Shown: positions 40,739 to 50,457 of the stretch, one piece after another
Numbering within the stretch: the stretch's first letter is position 1
How the letters are laid out: the number at the start of each line of letters is the position of its first letter
Source: JACVRW01 sp963716215
GTDB lineage: Bacteria > Actinomycetota > Thermoleophilia > Solirubrobacterales > Thermoleophilaceae
Length of the DNA: 64,000 bases
Assembly: GCA_963716215.1 (NCBI GenBank)
Contig: OY970298.1
Coordinates: 4,030,001-4,094,000, forward strand
Direction of reading: 5' to 3'
Notes under the pieces: model-generated
The model's input: the letters and a program-made list of their open reading frames with translations, nothing else
Told to the model about the DNA's origin: nothing
Databases searched by the model: none
Position numbers and translations under genes: made by a program

Positions 40739-41353
40739 CTAGTCCGCCGCGCCCAGCAGCCGGCGCGCGATCCGCACGCCGACCTCGAACGCCGCCTCGC
40801 GATCCCACTCGGGATCGGAGAGGACCTGGATGCCGAAGCCGTCGCCGAGGGCGAACAGCATCGAGGCGACCGACTCGGGGTCGGCGTCCAGGCGTACGAC
40901 GCCCTCGCGCTCCTTCGTCCGCAGCGAGTCGGCCAAGTCCGCGCGCCAGCGGCGGTAGAGCTCGGCCAGCTCGGAACGGATGTCCTCGGAATGGCGCGAG
41001 GCCGACAGCAGCTCGTAGATGACCGCCGGGCTGCCGGGCTCGCCCTCGATGAACTCCTCGAGCCCCAGCACCAGGGCCGCGATGATCTCGTCGACCGAGG
41101 TGGCCTTGGTGATGCGGGCACCCATGCTCGCGATGCGCACCTCGCAGTCGTGGCGCACCACCTCCACGAGCAGTTGCTCCTTCGAGCCGAAGTAGTAGTG
41201 CAGCAGGCCGCGCGAGACACCGGCCTCGCGGGCGACGTGATCGAAGGTCGAGCCGGCCGCTCCGCGCGTGCCGACGCTCGTGCGCATGGCCTCGATGATG
41301 CGCTGAGCCTTCTCCCCCTCGAGTCGCTTGGGCGCAGCGACGGAAGCAGCCAT
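40739..41353 (-). CDS. TetR family transcriptional repressor
   Basis: 204 aa. The N-terminal HTH is intact (TFDHVAREAGVSRGLLHYYF GSKEQL), and the C-terminal helical ligand domain has the TetR_C features of AcrR-like regulators. The ATG is 6 nt after TAAGAT (41360-41365), and a palindrome directly upstream of that box suggests autorepression. The matching palindrome at the R2lox gene suggests a regulon member; in M. tuberculosis R2lox (Rv0233) lies next to a TetR gene (Rv0232). Confidence 0.85.
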   Translation of the reverse strand: MAASVAAPKRLEGEKAQRIIEAMRTSVGTRGAAGSTFDHVAREAGVSRGLLHYYFGSKEQLLVEVVRHDCEVRIASMGARITKATSVDEIIAALVLGLEEFIEGEPGSPAVIYELLSASRHSEDIRSELAELYRRWRADLADSLRTKEREGVVRLDADPESVASMLFALGDGFGIQVLSDPEWDREAAFEVGVRIARRLLGAAD

Positions 41354-41365
41354 CGGCGGATCTTA

Positions 41366-41379
41366 GCTGGCCGGCCAGC
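41366..41379 (-). promoter_or_regulatory. TetR operator palindrome
   Basis: GCTGGCCGGCCAGC is a perfect 14-bp palindrome, abutting the -10 box TAAGAT of the TetR gene. On the minus strand it is preceded by TCTG, giving TCTGGCTGGCC as in the R2lox operator. The remaining 60 bp to the ybdD stop hold nothing recognisable. Confidence 0.6.
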
Positions 41380-41439
41380 CAGAGGGAGCCGGGCGCACAG
41401 CGTGCAACAGGCTACCGCGGGGGGTGCGCCGGGCGGCGC

Positions 41440-41634
41440 TCAGCAGCAGCGCGCGCCGGGGTTCTCGTCGCGATCGCGCATCCGCCAGCGCTCGTAGTCG
41501 CGCCGGTTCATCAGCGGCTCGCCCGGGTGAGCCCGGCCGCAGTGCTCGACGTAGCGGTCGTAGGCCGTCTCGCCCGACACCTCGCGCAGGTAGCGCACGA
41601 GCCCGCGGGCGGCCCCCCGCACCGCGGCGGTCAT
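41440..41634 (-). CDS. YbdD/YjiX family small protein
   Basis: 64 aa: ARGLVRYLREVSGETAYDRY, VEHCGRAHPGEPLMNRRDYE, ending ENPGARCC. YbdD proteins are encoded next to CstA transporters and are suggested to help pyruvate or peptide uptake. Its ATG overlaps the cstA stop (ATGA). Confidence 0.88.
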   Translation of the reverse strand: MTAAVRGAARGLVRYLREVSGETAYDRYVEHCGRAHPGEPLMNRRDYERWRMRDRDENPGARCC

Positions 41635-43832
41635 CGGCCGGCCCCCACCGGCTCGCGCTCGCGCGCTCCGTTACCGCCATTGGCGGCCACAGCGGCCTCC
41701 AGCTCCTCCCGCTCGCCCGGCAACACGAACAGGCCGGACGGCGCGACCAGCCGCGACGGCTGGGGCGGCGTCTCTGTGAGCACGGCCGGGCGTCCGGACC
41801 GGATCGTGCGCACCCAGACCCGCGAGGCGTCGGCGATGACGACGACGATCAAGATCGCGAAGAACGCGGCGAGCACACCGTCCACGGTCGAGTTGGTCAC
41901 GATCTGCTCCATGTCGCCGACGCTCTTCGCCGGCGGCAGCACCTCGCCCGCGTCGATGGCGTCCTGGAACGCGTCGCGCTGGGCGAAGAAGCCGAGCTTC
42001 GGGTTGTCCGAGAACACCTTCTGCCAGCTGGCCGTGAGCGTGACGACGGCGTCCCACGCCAGCGGCACCAGCGTCACCCACGCCCATTTCAGCTTCCCGG
42101 CCTTGATCAGGATCGTCGTCGCGACGGTCAGCGCCACGGCCGCCAGCAGCTGGTTCGCGATCCCGAACAGCGGGAACAGCTGGTTGATGCCGCCGAGCGG
42201 GTCGGTCGCGCCCGTGTACAGGAAGTAGCCCCACGCGGCGACCACCACGGCGCTCGTGGCCCACAGGCCCGGCTTCCACGAGACGCGGCCGATCGGCTTC
42301 CAGATGTTGCCGAGCGTGTCCTGGAGCATGAAGCGCCCGACCCGAGTGCCCGCGTCCACCGTGGTGAGGATGAACAGGGCTTCGAACATGATCGCGAAGT
42401 GGTACCAGAAGGCCTTCAGGCCATTTCCGCCGATTACGCCGGAGAAGATCTCCGACATCCCCACCGCCAGCGTGGGCGCTCCACCCGTGCGGGCCACCAG
42501 CGTCTCCTCGTCCACCGCGGACGCCGCGGACGAGAGCTGGTCGGGGGTGACCGTGAAGCCGATGTCGCGCACCGCCGCCGACGCCGACTGCACGGTGTCG
42601 CCGACAACGCCCGCGGGAGCGTTCATCGCGAAGTAGAGGCCGGGGTCGAGGATCGACGCGGCCGTGATCGCCATCACCGCGACGAACGACTCCATCAGCA
42701 TCGCGCCGTAGCCGATCGTCCTGACCTGCGACTCCTTCTGGATCATCTTCGGGGTCGTGCCCGAGGAGATCAGCGCGTGGAATCCGGACAGCGCGCCGCA
42801 GGCGATGATGATGAACACGAACGGGAACAGCGACCCCGCGAACACGGGGCCCTCGCCGTTGGAGGCGAACTCGGTGAAGCGCTCGTTCTCGAGCACCGGC
42901 AGCGTGAAGACGATGCCGAGCGCGAGCAACGCGATCACGCCGACCTTCATGAACGTGGACAGGTAGTCGCGCGGCGCCAGCAGCATCCACACCGGCAGCA
43001 CCGACGCGGCGAACCCGTAGCCGATCAGGCAGAAGCTGAGCGTCTCGGGCGAGAGCGTGAAGAACTCGGCGAGCGCCCCGTCGGCCTCCTGAACCCAGCC
43101 GCCGGCGAAGATCGCGAGGATCAGCAGGCTCACGCCGAGCGCGGTCGTCTCGAGCACGCGGCCCGGCCGCAGCACCCGCAGGTAGAAGCCCATCAGCAGC
43201 GCGATCGGGATCGTCATCGCGATCGAGAACGTCCCCCACGGCGACTGCGCGAGCGCCTGCACCACAACGAGCGCCAGCACCGCTAGCAGGATGATCATGA
43301 TCGAGAAGACCGCGATCAGCGCGGCGACGCCGCCGACGGGTCCGATCTCGTCACGCGCCATCTGGCCGAGGCTCTTGCCGTCGCGGCGCATGGAGAAGAA
43401 CAGGATCATCATGTCCTGCACCGCGCCGGCGAAGATGACGCCGACGATGATCCAGATCGTGCCGGGGAGGAAGCCCATCTGGGCCGCGAGCACCGGGCCG
43501 ACCAGCGGGCCCGCGCCGGCGATCGCCGCGAAGTGGTGGCCGAACAGCACGCGCCGGTCGGTGGGCTGGTAGTCGTGCCCGTTGTCGAGGCGCTCCGCCG
43601 GCGTGGCGCGCTTGTCGTCCACCTCGAGGACCTTCTTGACGATGAAGCGGGCGTAGAAGCGGTACGCGATCGCGTACGAGCACAGCGCGGCGAACAGCAG
43701 CCACACCGCGTTGATCTCCTCGCCGCGCGACAGGGCGAGAATGCCCCACGCCACGGCACCGAGCAGTGCCACTCCGGACCAGATCAGGATGCTGCGGACA
43801 CGGACCGGGCGGCCCTTCACGTTGACGCTCAT
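41631..43832 (-). CDS. cstA: Carbon starvation protein CstA, pyruvate/peptide transporter
   Basis: 733 aa with about 16 membrane helices. Family features: YRFYARFIVKKVLEVDD, VLFGHHFAAIAGAGPLVGPV, FAGAVQDMMILFFSMRRDGK, ISSGTTPKMIQKESQVRTIG and LFPLFGIANQLLAAVALTVA. CstA is a peptide or pyruvate permease induced under carbon limitation. ATG 43832 has a GGGGGAG ribosome site. Forms an operon with ybdD. Confidence 0.94.
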   Translation of the reverse strand: MSVNVKGRPVRVRSILIWSGVALLGAVAWGILALSRGEEINAVWLLFAALCSYAIAYRFYARFIVKKVLEVDDKRATPAERLDNGHDYQPTDRRVLFGHHFAAIAGAGPLVGPVLAAQMGFLPGTIWIIVGVIFAGAVQDMMILFFSMRRDGKSLGQMARDEIGPVGGVAALIAVFSIMIILLAVLALVVVQALAQSPWGTFSIAMTIPIALLMGFYLRVLRPGRVLETTALGVSLLILAIFAGGWVQEADGALAEFFTLSPETLSFCLIGYGFAASVLPVWMLLAPRDYLSTFMKVGVIALLALGIVFTLPVLENERFTEFASNGEGPVFAGSLFPFVFIIIACGALSGFHALISSGTTPKMIQKESQVRTIGYGAMLMESFVAVMAITAASILDPGLYFAMNAPAGVVGDTVQSASAAVRDIGFTVTPDQLSSAASAVDEETLVARTGGAPTLAVGMSEIFSGVIGGNGLKAFWYHFAIMFEALFILTTVDAGTRVGRFMLQDTLGNIWKPIGRVSWKPGLWATSAVVVAAWGYFLYTGATDPLGGINQLFPLFGIANQLLAAVALTVATTILIKAGKLKWAWVTLVPLAWDAVVTLTASWQKVFSDNPKLGFFAQRDAFQDAIDAGEVLPPAKSVGDMEQIVTNSTVDGVLAAFFAILIVVVIADASRVWVRTIRSGRPAVLTETPPQPSRLVAPSGLFVLPGEREELEAAVAANGGNGAREREPVGAGR

Positions 43833-43895
43833 CTGCTCTCCCCCTCGGATAGCTGAAGCGGCGTTACCCGGTCCGAGCGGGCCTAACACGAGAAA

Positions 43896-43915
43896 GGGCG
43901 CCCCGCGGGGCGCCC
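43896..43915 (-). terminator. Rho-independent-like terminator
   Basis: A perfect self-complementary GC hairpin (10-bp arms without loop, GGGCGCCCCG start) is followed on the minus strand by TTTCTCG. It lies 28 nt after the stop of the 157-aa gene and separates it from cstA. Bases 43833-43895 hold the cstA leader and nothing else recognised. Confidence 0.65.
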
Positions 43916-43942
43916 TCACTCAGAAGCGATACGCGTGCGCTA

Positions 43943-44416
43943 CTAACCGGCGCCCACAGGCTCGCTTTCGCTGGTGGTCGAGCTGGAGTTCGACTGCGGC
44001 GTGGTGCTCGCCGTGTACTCGAACTCCTCCTCGGCTCCGAACAGCGCGTCGAGCGCCTTCTTGCGCAGGCCCTCGCTGAGCGCCAGGGCGAGCCCCGCGC
44101 CGACGAGGCCGATCAGAAGCAGACGCCCCTTGCGGCGCTTCTTCTTCTTCTGACCGCGCAGCGAGTCAGCCGCCTCCTTGAGCGAGGTGGCCGCATCCTT
44201 CAGTTCGCGCTGCACCTTCTTGTTCTCCAGGGCCTTCGCGGGGCCCTTGCCGTTCACCCGTCCGTACGCCTTCTTCGCGGAGACGAACGCGCTGCGCAGG
44301 TTGTCACGCAGCTCCTCGTCATCCACCAGACGCTGGACGTACTCGTTCGAGCGGACCGCCTTGCCGGCGGCATACGCTCCGGCGCCGGCCTTCGCGGCCT
44401 TTTTCTTTGCTGCCAT
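43943..44416 (-). CDS. Basic protein with one membrane helix and Ser/Thr tail
   Basis: 157 aa. N-terminal Lys/Ala-rich region (MAAKKKAAKAGAGAYAAGKA), a helical charged middle, a Lys/Arg cluster (GQKKKKRRKGR), one membrane helix (LLLIGLVGAGLALALSEGL) and a Ser/Thr-rich C-terminus. Good GAGGAG ribosome site. Not recognised; the histone-like start hints at binding an anionic partner, but this is speculative. Confidence 0.6.
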   Translation of the reverse strand: MAAKKKAAKAGAGAYAAGKAVRSNEYVQRLVDDEELRDNLRSAFVSAKKAYGRVNGKGPAKALENKKVQRELKDAATSLKEAADSLRGQKKKKRRKGRLLLIGLVGAGLALALSEGLRKKALDALFGAEEEFEYTASTTPQSNSSSTTSESEPVGAG

Positions 44417-44487
44417 TGCTCTCCTCGGGTCCGCTTGGTGGAGGACACTGTACCCGGCATCGACGTCCGGGAACAGAAACGCGCCGC

Positions 44488-46869
44488 TCAGCGCGGATTT
44501 CGCCGCGCGTGCTTGAGCAGCGCGGCGTCGAGCACCTCGTCCTCCGAATCCACCAGGACGAACCTCATGCGCTTGCGCAGGTGCTCGGGAATGTCGTCGA
44601 TGTCGGGCTCGTTGCGACGCGGGATGATCAGGCGGTTGATGCCGGCGCGCTGGGCGGCCAGGGCCTTCTCCTTGAGCCCCCCGATCGGCAGCACCTGGCC
44701 GGTGAGCGTGATCTCGCCGGTCATCGCCGTGTCCGCCCGCACGGGGCGGCCGGTGGCTCTCGACGCGAGCGCCGTGGCCATCGTGATGCCGGCGCTCGGC
44801 CCGTCCTTCGGGATCGCTCCGGCCGGCACGTGGATGTGCACGTCGTGCTCGCGGAAGTAGTTCTCGGGCACCTCGCCATCGAGGGTCCGGATGTAGGAGA
44901 GCGCGGCCGCCGCGGACTCCTTCATCACGTCGCCTAGCTGGCCGGTGATCTGGAGCTTGCCGTCGCCGGGGTACGCGGTGGCCTCCACGAACAGCACGTC
45001 GCCGCCGACCGGCGTCCACGCCAGGCCGGTCGCCACTCCGGGCTGGTTGACCCGGTTCTTGACGTCGTGCTGGACGCGGCGCTTGCCGAGCAGCTCGCGC
45101 ACGGTCGTGGCGCGGACGACGCGCTTGGACCTGCGCGAGCCCTCGGCGAACTCGCGCGCGACCTTGCGGGACACCGACCCGATCTCCCGCTCCAGCCCTC
45201 GCACGCCGGCCTCGCGGGTGTAGCCGTCGATGATCTCGTCGAGGGCCTCGCGCTTGAACTCGATCTTCGAGCGCCCCAGCCCGTTGCGCTCCATCTGTCG
45301 CGGCACCAGGTAGCGCTTGGCGATCTCGCGCTTCTCCTCGTGCGTGTAGCCGGACAGCTCGATCACCTCCATGCGATCGCGCAGCGCCGGCGGCACGGTG
45401 TCGAGCTGGTTGGCCGTGCAGATGAAGAACACGCTCGACAGGTCGAAGGGCAGGTCGAGGTAGTGGTCGCGGAAGGTCGAGTTCTGCTCGGGGTCGAGCA
45501 CCTCGAGCATCGCGCTGGCGGGGTCGCCGCGGTAGTCCGAGCCCATCTTGTCGATCTCGTCGATCATCAGCACCGGGTTGTTGGCGCCCGCGTCGCGGAT
45601 CGCGCGGATGATCGTTCCGGGCAGCGCCCCGATGTAGGTGCGGCGGTGCCCGCGGATCTCCGACTCGTCGCGCACGCCGCCGACCGAGATGCGCTCGAAG
45701 GCCCGGCCCATCGCGGACGCGACCGAGCGGCCCAGCGAGGTCTTGCCCACGCCAGGCGGTCCGACGAAGCAGAGAATCGACGAGCGCGCGTCCGGGTTGA
45801 GCTTGCGGACCGCGAGGAACTCGAGGATGCGGTCCTTGACGCTCTCGATGTCGTAGTGGTCGCGGTCGAGCACCTTGCGCCCGTGAGCCAGGTCGAGGTT
45901 GTCCTCGGTCGCCTTCGACCAGGGGAGGTCCGCGAGCCACTCCAGGTAGGTGCGGATCACGCCGTGCTCGGCCGCCTGGGGCGGCAGGCGCTCGAAGCGC
46001 TGCAGCTCGCGCTCGGCCTGCTTCTGTGCGTACTCGGGGAGGCCCGCCTGCTCGACACGCTCGCGCAGCTCGGTGGCCTCGGCCTGCGTCTCGTCTACCT
46101 CGCCCAGCTCCTCCTGGATCGCCTTGAGCTGCTGGCGCAGGAAGTACTCGCGCTGGCCCTTGTCCATCTCCGACTGGACCTGCGACTGGATCTTGGTGCC
46201 GATCTCGACCAGCTCGAGCTCGCGCGCCAGCAGCTCGGACAGCATGCGCAGCCGCTTGGCCACGTCGCGCTCCTCCAGCAGCGCTTGCTTCTCCTCCGTC
46301 TTGATGCGCAGGGCGCCGGCGATCATGTGGCCCAGCTCGGCGGGGTCGTCGAGGTTCGCGACCGCCATCTGCAGCTCCGCGGGCAGGTACGGCAGCTCCT
46401 CGATGATGCGCGAAAACGTGGACTGCACGTTGCGGTGCAGCGCCTCCAGCTCCGGCGACGGCACCACCAAGTCGGGCGCCTCGGAGATGCGGCCCACCAG
46501 GTACGGCTCGGTCGCGACGAACTCGCTGATCTCGACACGCTGCGCGCCGTGGACGAGGATCCGCAGCGAGCCGTCCGGCACCTTCAGCATCCGCGCCACC
46601 ACGCCGGCCACGCCGGTGGAGTAGAGCTCGTCCGGCCCGGGCTCCTCGTCGGTGCCCTCCTTCGCGGCGACCATCACGAGCATCCGGTTGCCGGCGAGCA
46701 CGTCGTTGACGAGCTGGATCGAGCGCTCCTGGCCGACCGCGAGCGGCATCAGCGTGTCGGGGAACGCGACGGCCTCGCGCAGCGGCATCACCGGCAGCTG
46801 CTCCGGCAGCCGGCTCTGCACCGCGGCCTGGACCGCCTCGTCCTCCGACGTCGGGATGTGGATGGTCAC
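44488..46869 (-). CDS. lon: ATP-dependent protease Lon
   Basis: 793 aa, full LonA. N-terminal LON domain (LPVMPLREAVAFPDTLMPLA), Walker A ILCFVGPPGVGKTSLGRSVA, Walker B PVLMIDEIDKMG, and the protease Ser/Lys dyad in KDGPSAGITMATALASR and LPIGGLKEKALAAQRAG. It degrades misfolded and regulatory proteins. GTG start overlaps the hsp20 stop (GTGA). Confidence 0.97.
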   Translation of the reverse strand: MTIHIPTSEDEAVQAAVQSRLPEQLPVMPLREAVAFPDTLMPLAVGQERSIQLVNDVLAGNRMLVMVAAKEGTDEEPGPDELYSTGVAGVVARMLKVPDGSLRILVHGAQRVEISEFVATEPYLVGRISEAPDLVVPSPELEALHRNVQSTFSRIIEELPYLPAELQMAVANLDDPAELGHMIAGALRIKTEEKQALLEERDVAKRLRMLSELLARELELVEIGTKIQSQVQSEMDKGQREYFLRQQLKAIQEELGEVDETQAEATELRERVEQAGLPEYAQKQAERELQRFERLPPQAAEHGVIRTYLEWLADLPWSKATEDNLDLAHGRKVLDRDHYDIESVKDRILEFLAVRKLNPDARSSILCFVGPPGVGKTSLGRSVASAMGRAFERISVGGVRDESEIRGHRRTYIGALPGTIIRAIRDAGANNPVLMIDEIDKMGSDYRGDPASAMLEVLDPEQNSTFRDHYLDLPFDLSSVFFICTANQLDTVPPALRDRMEVIELSGYTHEEKREIAKRYLVPRQMERNGLGRSKIEFKREALDEIIDGYTREAGVRGLEREIGSVSRKVAREFAEGSRRSKRVVRATTVRELLGKRRVQHDVKNRVNQPGVATGLAWTPVGGDVLFVEATAYPGDGKLQITGQLGDVMKESAAAALSYIRTLDGEVPENYFREHDVHIHVPAGAIPKDGPSAGITMATALASRATGRPVRADTAMTGEITLTGQVLPIGGLKEKALAAQRAGINRLIIPRRNEPDIDDIPEHLRKRMRFVLVDSEDEVLDAALLKHARRNPR

Positions 46870-47303
46870 GGTTCGATACGCACGCGGCGCACCGTCTCGT
46901 CGGGCCGGGCCAGCGGGATCTCGACCTCGAGGATGCCGTCCTCGTACGAGGCGCGGGCCTGGTCGGCCACTACGTCCACTCCGAGCTCCACCAGCCGCCG
47001 GAACGGGCCGTTCTCGATCTCGATCTGCTGGTACAGCCGCCCGGACGCCGCGGCCGGTCGGCGCTCGCCGGCGATCAGGAGCTGGCGCCCGCGGATCTCC
47101 AGGGCCACGTCCTGGATGTCCACCCCGGCCAGATCGACCTTCACGACAGCGCGCGGCGGGTTGTCCACGTAGAAGACGTCTACCGAGGGCGAGAAGCCGC
47201 GGCCGCGCAGGCCGGTCTGGCGCTCGAAGACATCCCCGAACAGCTCGTCGATGTCGCGGCGCATGCGCTCGAAGTTTGCGAACAGGTCGCGTGACGGCGT
47301 CAC
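46866..47303 (-). CDS. Small heat-shock protein Hsp20
   Basis: 145 aa with an alpha-crystallin domain: FSPSVDVFYVDNPPRAVVKV DLAGVDIQDVALEI, ARASYEDGILEVEIPLARP. It holds unfolded proteins; coupling to lon joins chaperone and protease. GTG 47303 is 8 nt after TATTCT (47312-47317). No HAIR or CIRCE site is seen here. Confidence 0.9.
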   Translation of the reverse strand: MTPSRDLFANFERMRRDIDELFGDVFERQTGLRGRGFSPSVDVFYVDNPPRAVVKVDLAGVDIQDVALEIRGRQLLIAGERRPAAASGRLYQQIEIENGPFRRLVELGVDVVADQARASYEDGILEVEIPLARPDETVRRVRIEP

Positions 47304-47375
47304 GGGAACCGAGAATACCCGGGCGCCTTCACGACCTGGTGACGCGCTCCGCTTGGATCCGGGAAGGCTCCCGGC

Positions 47376-49058
47376 ATGCGCTCCATCCGCCTGCTCCCGC
47401 TCGTCCTCGTCGCACTGCTCCTGACGCCCGCGCTGGCGACGGCCAAGCCGTCGAACGACGTGAACGTCCAGCTGCTCGGCCTCAACGACTTCCACGGACA
47501 CCTCGAATCGACCACCCCCGGGACGATCGCGCCCGACCCCGACTCGCCGCGCGTACCGGCCGGCGGCGCCGAGTACCTGGCCACGCACATCCGCACCAAG
47601 GCGGCGGAAAACCGCAACACGCTGGTCGTGTCGGCGGGCGACCTGATCGGCGCGTCGCCGCTGCTGTCGGCGCTGTTCCACGACGAGCCCACGATCGAGG
47701 CGATGAACCAGATCGGGCTTGACCTGAACGCGGTCGGCAACCACGAGTTCGACGAGGGAGCCGCCGAGCTCGAGCGCATGCAGCGCGGCGGGTGCCATCC
47801 GGTCGACGGCTGCCTCGACGGCACCGACTTCGACGGCGCGCACTTCCGCTTCCTCGCGGCCAACGTCGTGCGTGCTGACAGCGGCAGGACGCTGTTCAAG
47901 CCCTACGCGATCCGTCGCTTCGGGGGCATCAAGGTCGGCTTCATCGGGATGACGCTCGAGGGCACGCCGGACATCGTCTCGCCCGCCGGCGTCGCCGGAC
48001 TCGAGTTCCGCGACGAGGCCGAGACCGCCAACCGGTACGCGCGCGAGCTGCGCCGCGAGCACGGGGTGCGCGCGATCGTGGTGCTGCTGCACGAGGGCGG
48101 CGTGCAGTCGCAGCCGGGCGGTATCAACGACTGCAACGGGATCTCGGGGCCGATCGTCGACATCGTCGGGCGCACGACGAAGGCGGTCGACCTGTTCGTC
48201 ACCGGCCATACGCACAACGCGTACAACTGCGTGATCGACGGCCGGCCGGTGACCAGCGCCAGCTCCTTCGGCCGGCTGCTGACCGACATCGACCTCACCC
48301 TCGACGGGGCTTCCAAGGACGTCGTCGAGGTGGCCGCCAACAACGTGATCGTCAGCCAGAACGTGTTCAAGGCAGGCGACATCACGCAACTGATCGACCG
48401 CTACACGGCGATCGCGGCACCGCTGCGCGACCGCGTGATCGGGCGCATCTCGGCTGACATCACCCGCGTGAACGACGACTCGCTCGAGAACCCGGCCGGC
48501 AACCTGATCGCCGACGCCCAGCTGGCGGCCACGTCGGCGGCCGCGAGCGGCGGCGCGGTGGCGGCGTTCATGAACCCGGGCGGCGTGCGCTCCGAGCTGG
48601 CGGCCGGCGACGTGACCTACGGGGAGGCGTTCACCGTGCAGCCGTTCGGCAACTCGCTGGTGACGCTCACGCTCACGGGCGCCCAGCTGCTGGAGGTGCT
48701 CAAGCAGCAGTGGTGCACCCAGGACGCGGCGCGCGTGCTGCTGCCGTCGGCGGGCGTTCACTACACCTACTCGACGGCAGCCGCCACGGCGCTCGTCGGC
48801 CAGCCCTGCGAGGGCGCAGCGAATCCGGTCACCGGATTGACCATCGGGGGAACCGCGGTCGACCCGGCGACGAGCTATCGGATCACCGTGAACTCGTTCC
48901 TGGCCGACGGCGGCGACAAGTTCACCGTGCTGCGCGACGGCACCGACCGGCTCGGCGGCGCGGTCGACACCGACGCGCTCGAGGCCTACCTCGCCCCGTC
49001 GCTTACGGGCGCGCCCATCGGCCCGCCGGCGCTCGACCGGATCGACGTGACGCCCTGA
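47376..49058 (+). CDS. Secreted 5'-nucleotidase / UDP-sugar hydrolase family metallophosphatase
   Basis: 560 aa with a signal peptide (LLPLVLVALLLTPALATA). Metallophosphatase motifs LLGLNDFHGHLE, VVSAGDLIGASPLLSALF, NAVGNHEFDEGA, and VTGHTHNAYNC; the C-terminal nucleotidase domain has NPAGNLIADAQLAA, MNPGGVRSELAAGDVTYG EAFTVQPFGNSLV. It releases phosphate from nucleotides outside the cell. Overlaps the convergent FAD gene by 56 bp. Confidence 0.92.
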   Translation: MRSIRLLPLVLVALLLTPALATAKPSNDVNVQLLGLNDFHGHLESTTPGTIAPDPDSPRVPAGGAEYLATHIRTKAAENRNTLVVSAGDLIGASPLLSALFHDEPTIEAMNQIGLDLNAVGNHEFDEGAAELERMQRGGCHPVDGCLDGTDFDGAHFRFLAANVVRADSGRTLFKPYAIRRFGGIKVGFIGMTLEGTPDIVSPAGVAGLEFRDEAETANRYARELRREHGVRAIVVLLHEGGVQSQPGGINDCNGISGPIVDIVGRTTKAVDLFVTGHTHNAYNCVIDGRPVTSASSFGRLLTDIDLTLDGASKDVVEVAANNVIVSQNVFKAGDITQLIDRYTAIAAPLRDRVIGRISADITRVNDDSLENPAGNLIADAQLAATSAAASGGAVAAFMNPGGVRSELAAGDVTYGEAFTVQPFGNSLVTLTLTGAQLLEVLKQQWCTQDAARVLLPSAGVHYTYSTAAATALVGQPCEGAANPVTGLTIGGTAVDPATSYRITVNSFLADGGDKFTVLRDGTDRLGGAVDTDALEAYLAPSLTGAPIGPPALDRIDVTP

Positions 49059-50454
49059 GCGCCGCTCGCGCCGCCCAGTACCCGGACATCCCGTGCACGC
49101 CACCGCCGGGAGGGGTCGACGACGAGCACAGGTAGACCCCCGGTAGCGGGGTCGAGTACGGCACGGGACGCGCCACCGGGCGCGCGAACAGCTGCCCCAG
49201 GCTCTGGAGACCCCCGTTGATGTCGCCGCCGACGTAGTTCGGGTTGCGACGCTCGACCTCGGCGCTGTCCATCGCCGAGCGGGCCGCGATCCGCTCGCGG
49301 AAGCCCGGGGCGAAGCGCTCCACCTGCGCCTCGATCGCCGCGGTCATGTCGCGCGTCGAGCCGTTGGGCACGTGGCAGTAGGCCCAGGCCGTGTGCTGGC
49401 CCGCTGGCGCGCGGGTGGCGTCGAACAGGCTTGGCTGGACCAGCAGCACGAACGGCCGCTCGGGATGCTCGCCGCGTACCACCGCCTCCTCGGAGGCGGC
49501 TAGCTCGTCGAGCGTCCCGCCCAGGTGCACCGTCCCCGCGCGGGCCGCGTCGGGCGCCGCCCACGGGATCGGCCCGTCGAGCGCCCAGTCGAGCTTGAAG
49601 ACGCCGGGCCCGTAGCGGTAGCGCCCGAGCGCGCGCCGGTAGCGGTCGGGCAGGCGCTCGCCGGCAATCGCGTCCAGGCCGCGCGGGGTCAGGTCGAGCA
49701 GCGCGAGCTCGGTGCCGTCGAGCTCCGCGATCGACTCGACCGGATGGCCCGTCTCGATCGTCCCGCCGAGCGCGCGCAGGTGGTCGGCGAGCGCCTCGGC
49801 GAGCCGCTGCGAGCCGCCGCGCGCGACGGGCCAGCCGACGGCGTGGGCGGTCATGGCGAGCACGACGCCGAACGCCGCGCTGACCGGGGCGCGCAGGGAC
49901 AGCATCGAGTGCGCGCTGCATCCCGCCAGCAGCGCTCGGGCGCGCTCGCCGTCGAAGCGCGAGCGGGCGAGCCCGGCGGCGGACCGCAGTGCGCTCAGGC
50001 CGAAACGGCCGAGCAGCAGCGGGTGGCGGGGCGCACTCAGCGGCGCCAGCACCTCGGCGAAGAGCGCCTCGGAGTTGCGCACGAGCGGATCGAAAAGGCG
50101 CGCGTAGGCCTGCCGGTCGGGGCCGAGGCCGGCGGCCGTGTCGGCGACCGATCGCTCCAGCATCACCGCGGTGCCGTCGTCGAGCGGGTGCGCCAGGGGC
50201 GCGCCCGGATGGACCGGCTCGAAGCCGTGCCCGGCGAGCGGCAGCGAGCTCAGGAACGGCGAGGCGAGCGCCAGGGCGTGGACCGTCGAGCAGGTGTCGT
50301 GCACGTAGCCCGGCATGGTGAGCGCCGCGGAGCGGCAGCCGCCGCCGATGGTGCCGCCGCGCTCGAGCACGTTCACGCTCCGGCCCGCCTGGGCGAGCGC
50401 AATCGCCGCGGCCAACCCGTTGGGCCCCGACCCGACGACGACGGCGTCCGCCAA
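49003..50454 (-). CDS. FAD-dependent NAD(P)/FAD oxidoreductase, phytoene-desaturase-like
   Basis: 483 aa. FAD loop AVVVGSGPNGLAAAIALAQA, GGTIGGGCRSAALTMPGYVH, and the C-terminal FAD contact GGVHGMSGYWAARAAL. The family includes CrtI-like desaturases and related actinobacterial oxidoreductases; no carotenoid genes flank it. It is separated by 3 bp from the GMC oxidase, so the two are probably co-transcribed. Confidence 0.85.
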   Translation of the reverse strand: MADAVVVGSGPNGLAAAIALAQAGRSVNVLERGGTIGGGCRSAALTMPGYVHDTCSTVHALALASPFLSSLPLAGHGFEPVHPGAPLAHPLDDGTAVMLERSVADTAAGLGPDRQAYARLFDPLVRNSEALFAEVLAPLSAPRHPLLLGRFGLSALRSAAGLARSRFDGERARALLAGCSAHSMLSLRAPVSAAFGVVLAMTAHAVGWPVARGGSQRLAEALADHLRALGGTIETGHPVESIAELDGTELALLDLTPRGLDAIAGERLPDRYRRALGRYRYGPGVFKLDWALDGPIPWAAPDAARAGTVHLGGTLDELAASEEAVVRGEHPERPFVLLVQPSLFDATRAPAGQHTAWAYCHVPNGSTRDMTAAIEAQVERFAPGFRERIAARSAMDSAEVERRNPNYVGGDINGGLQSLGQLFARPVARPVPYSTPLPGVYLCSSSTPPGGGVHGMSGYWAARAALRASRRSGRAPAGRWARP

Positions 50455-50457
50455 CCG

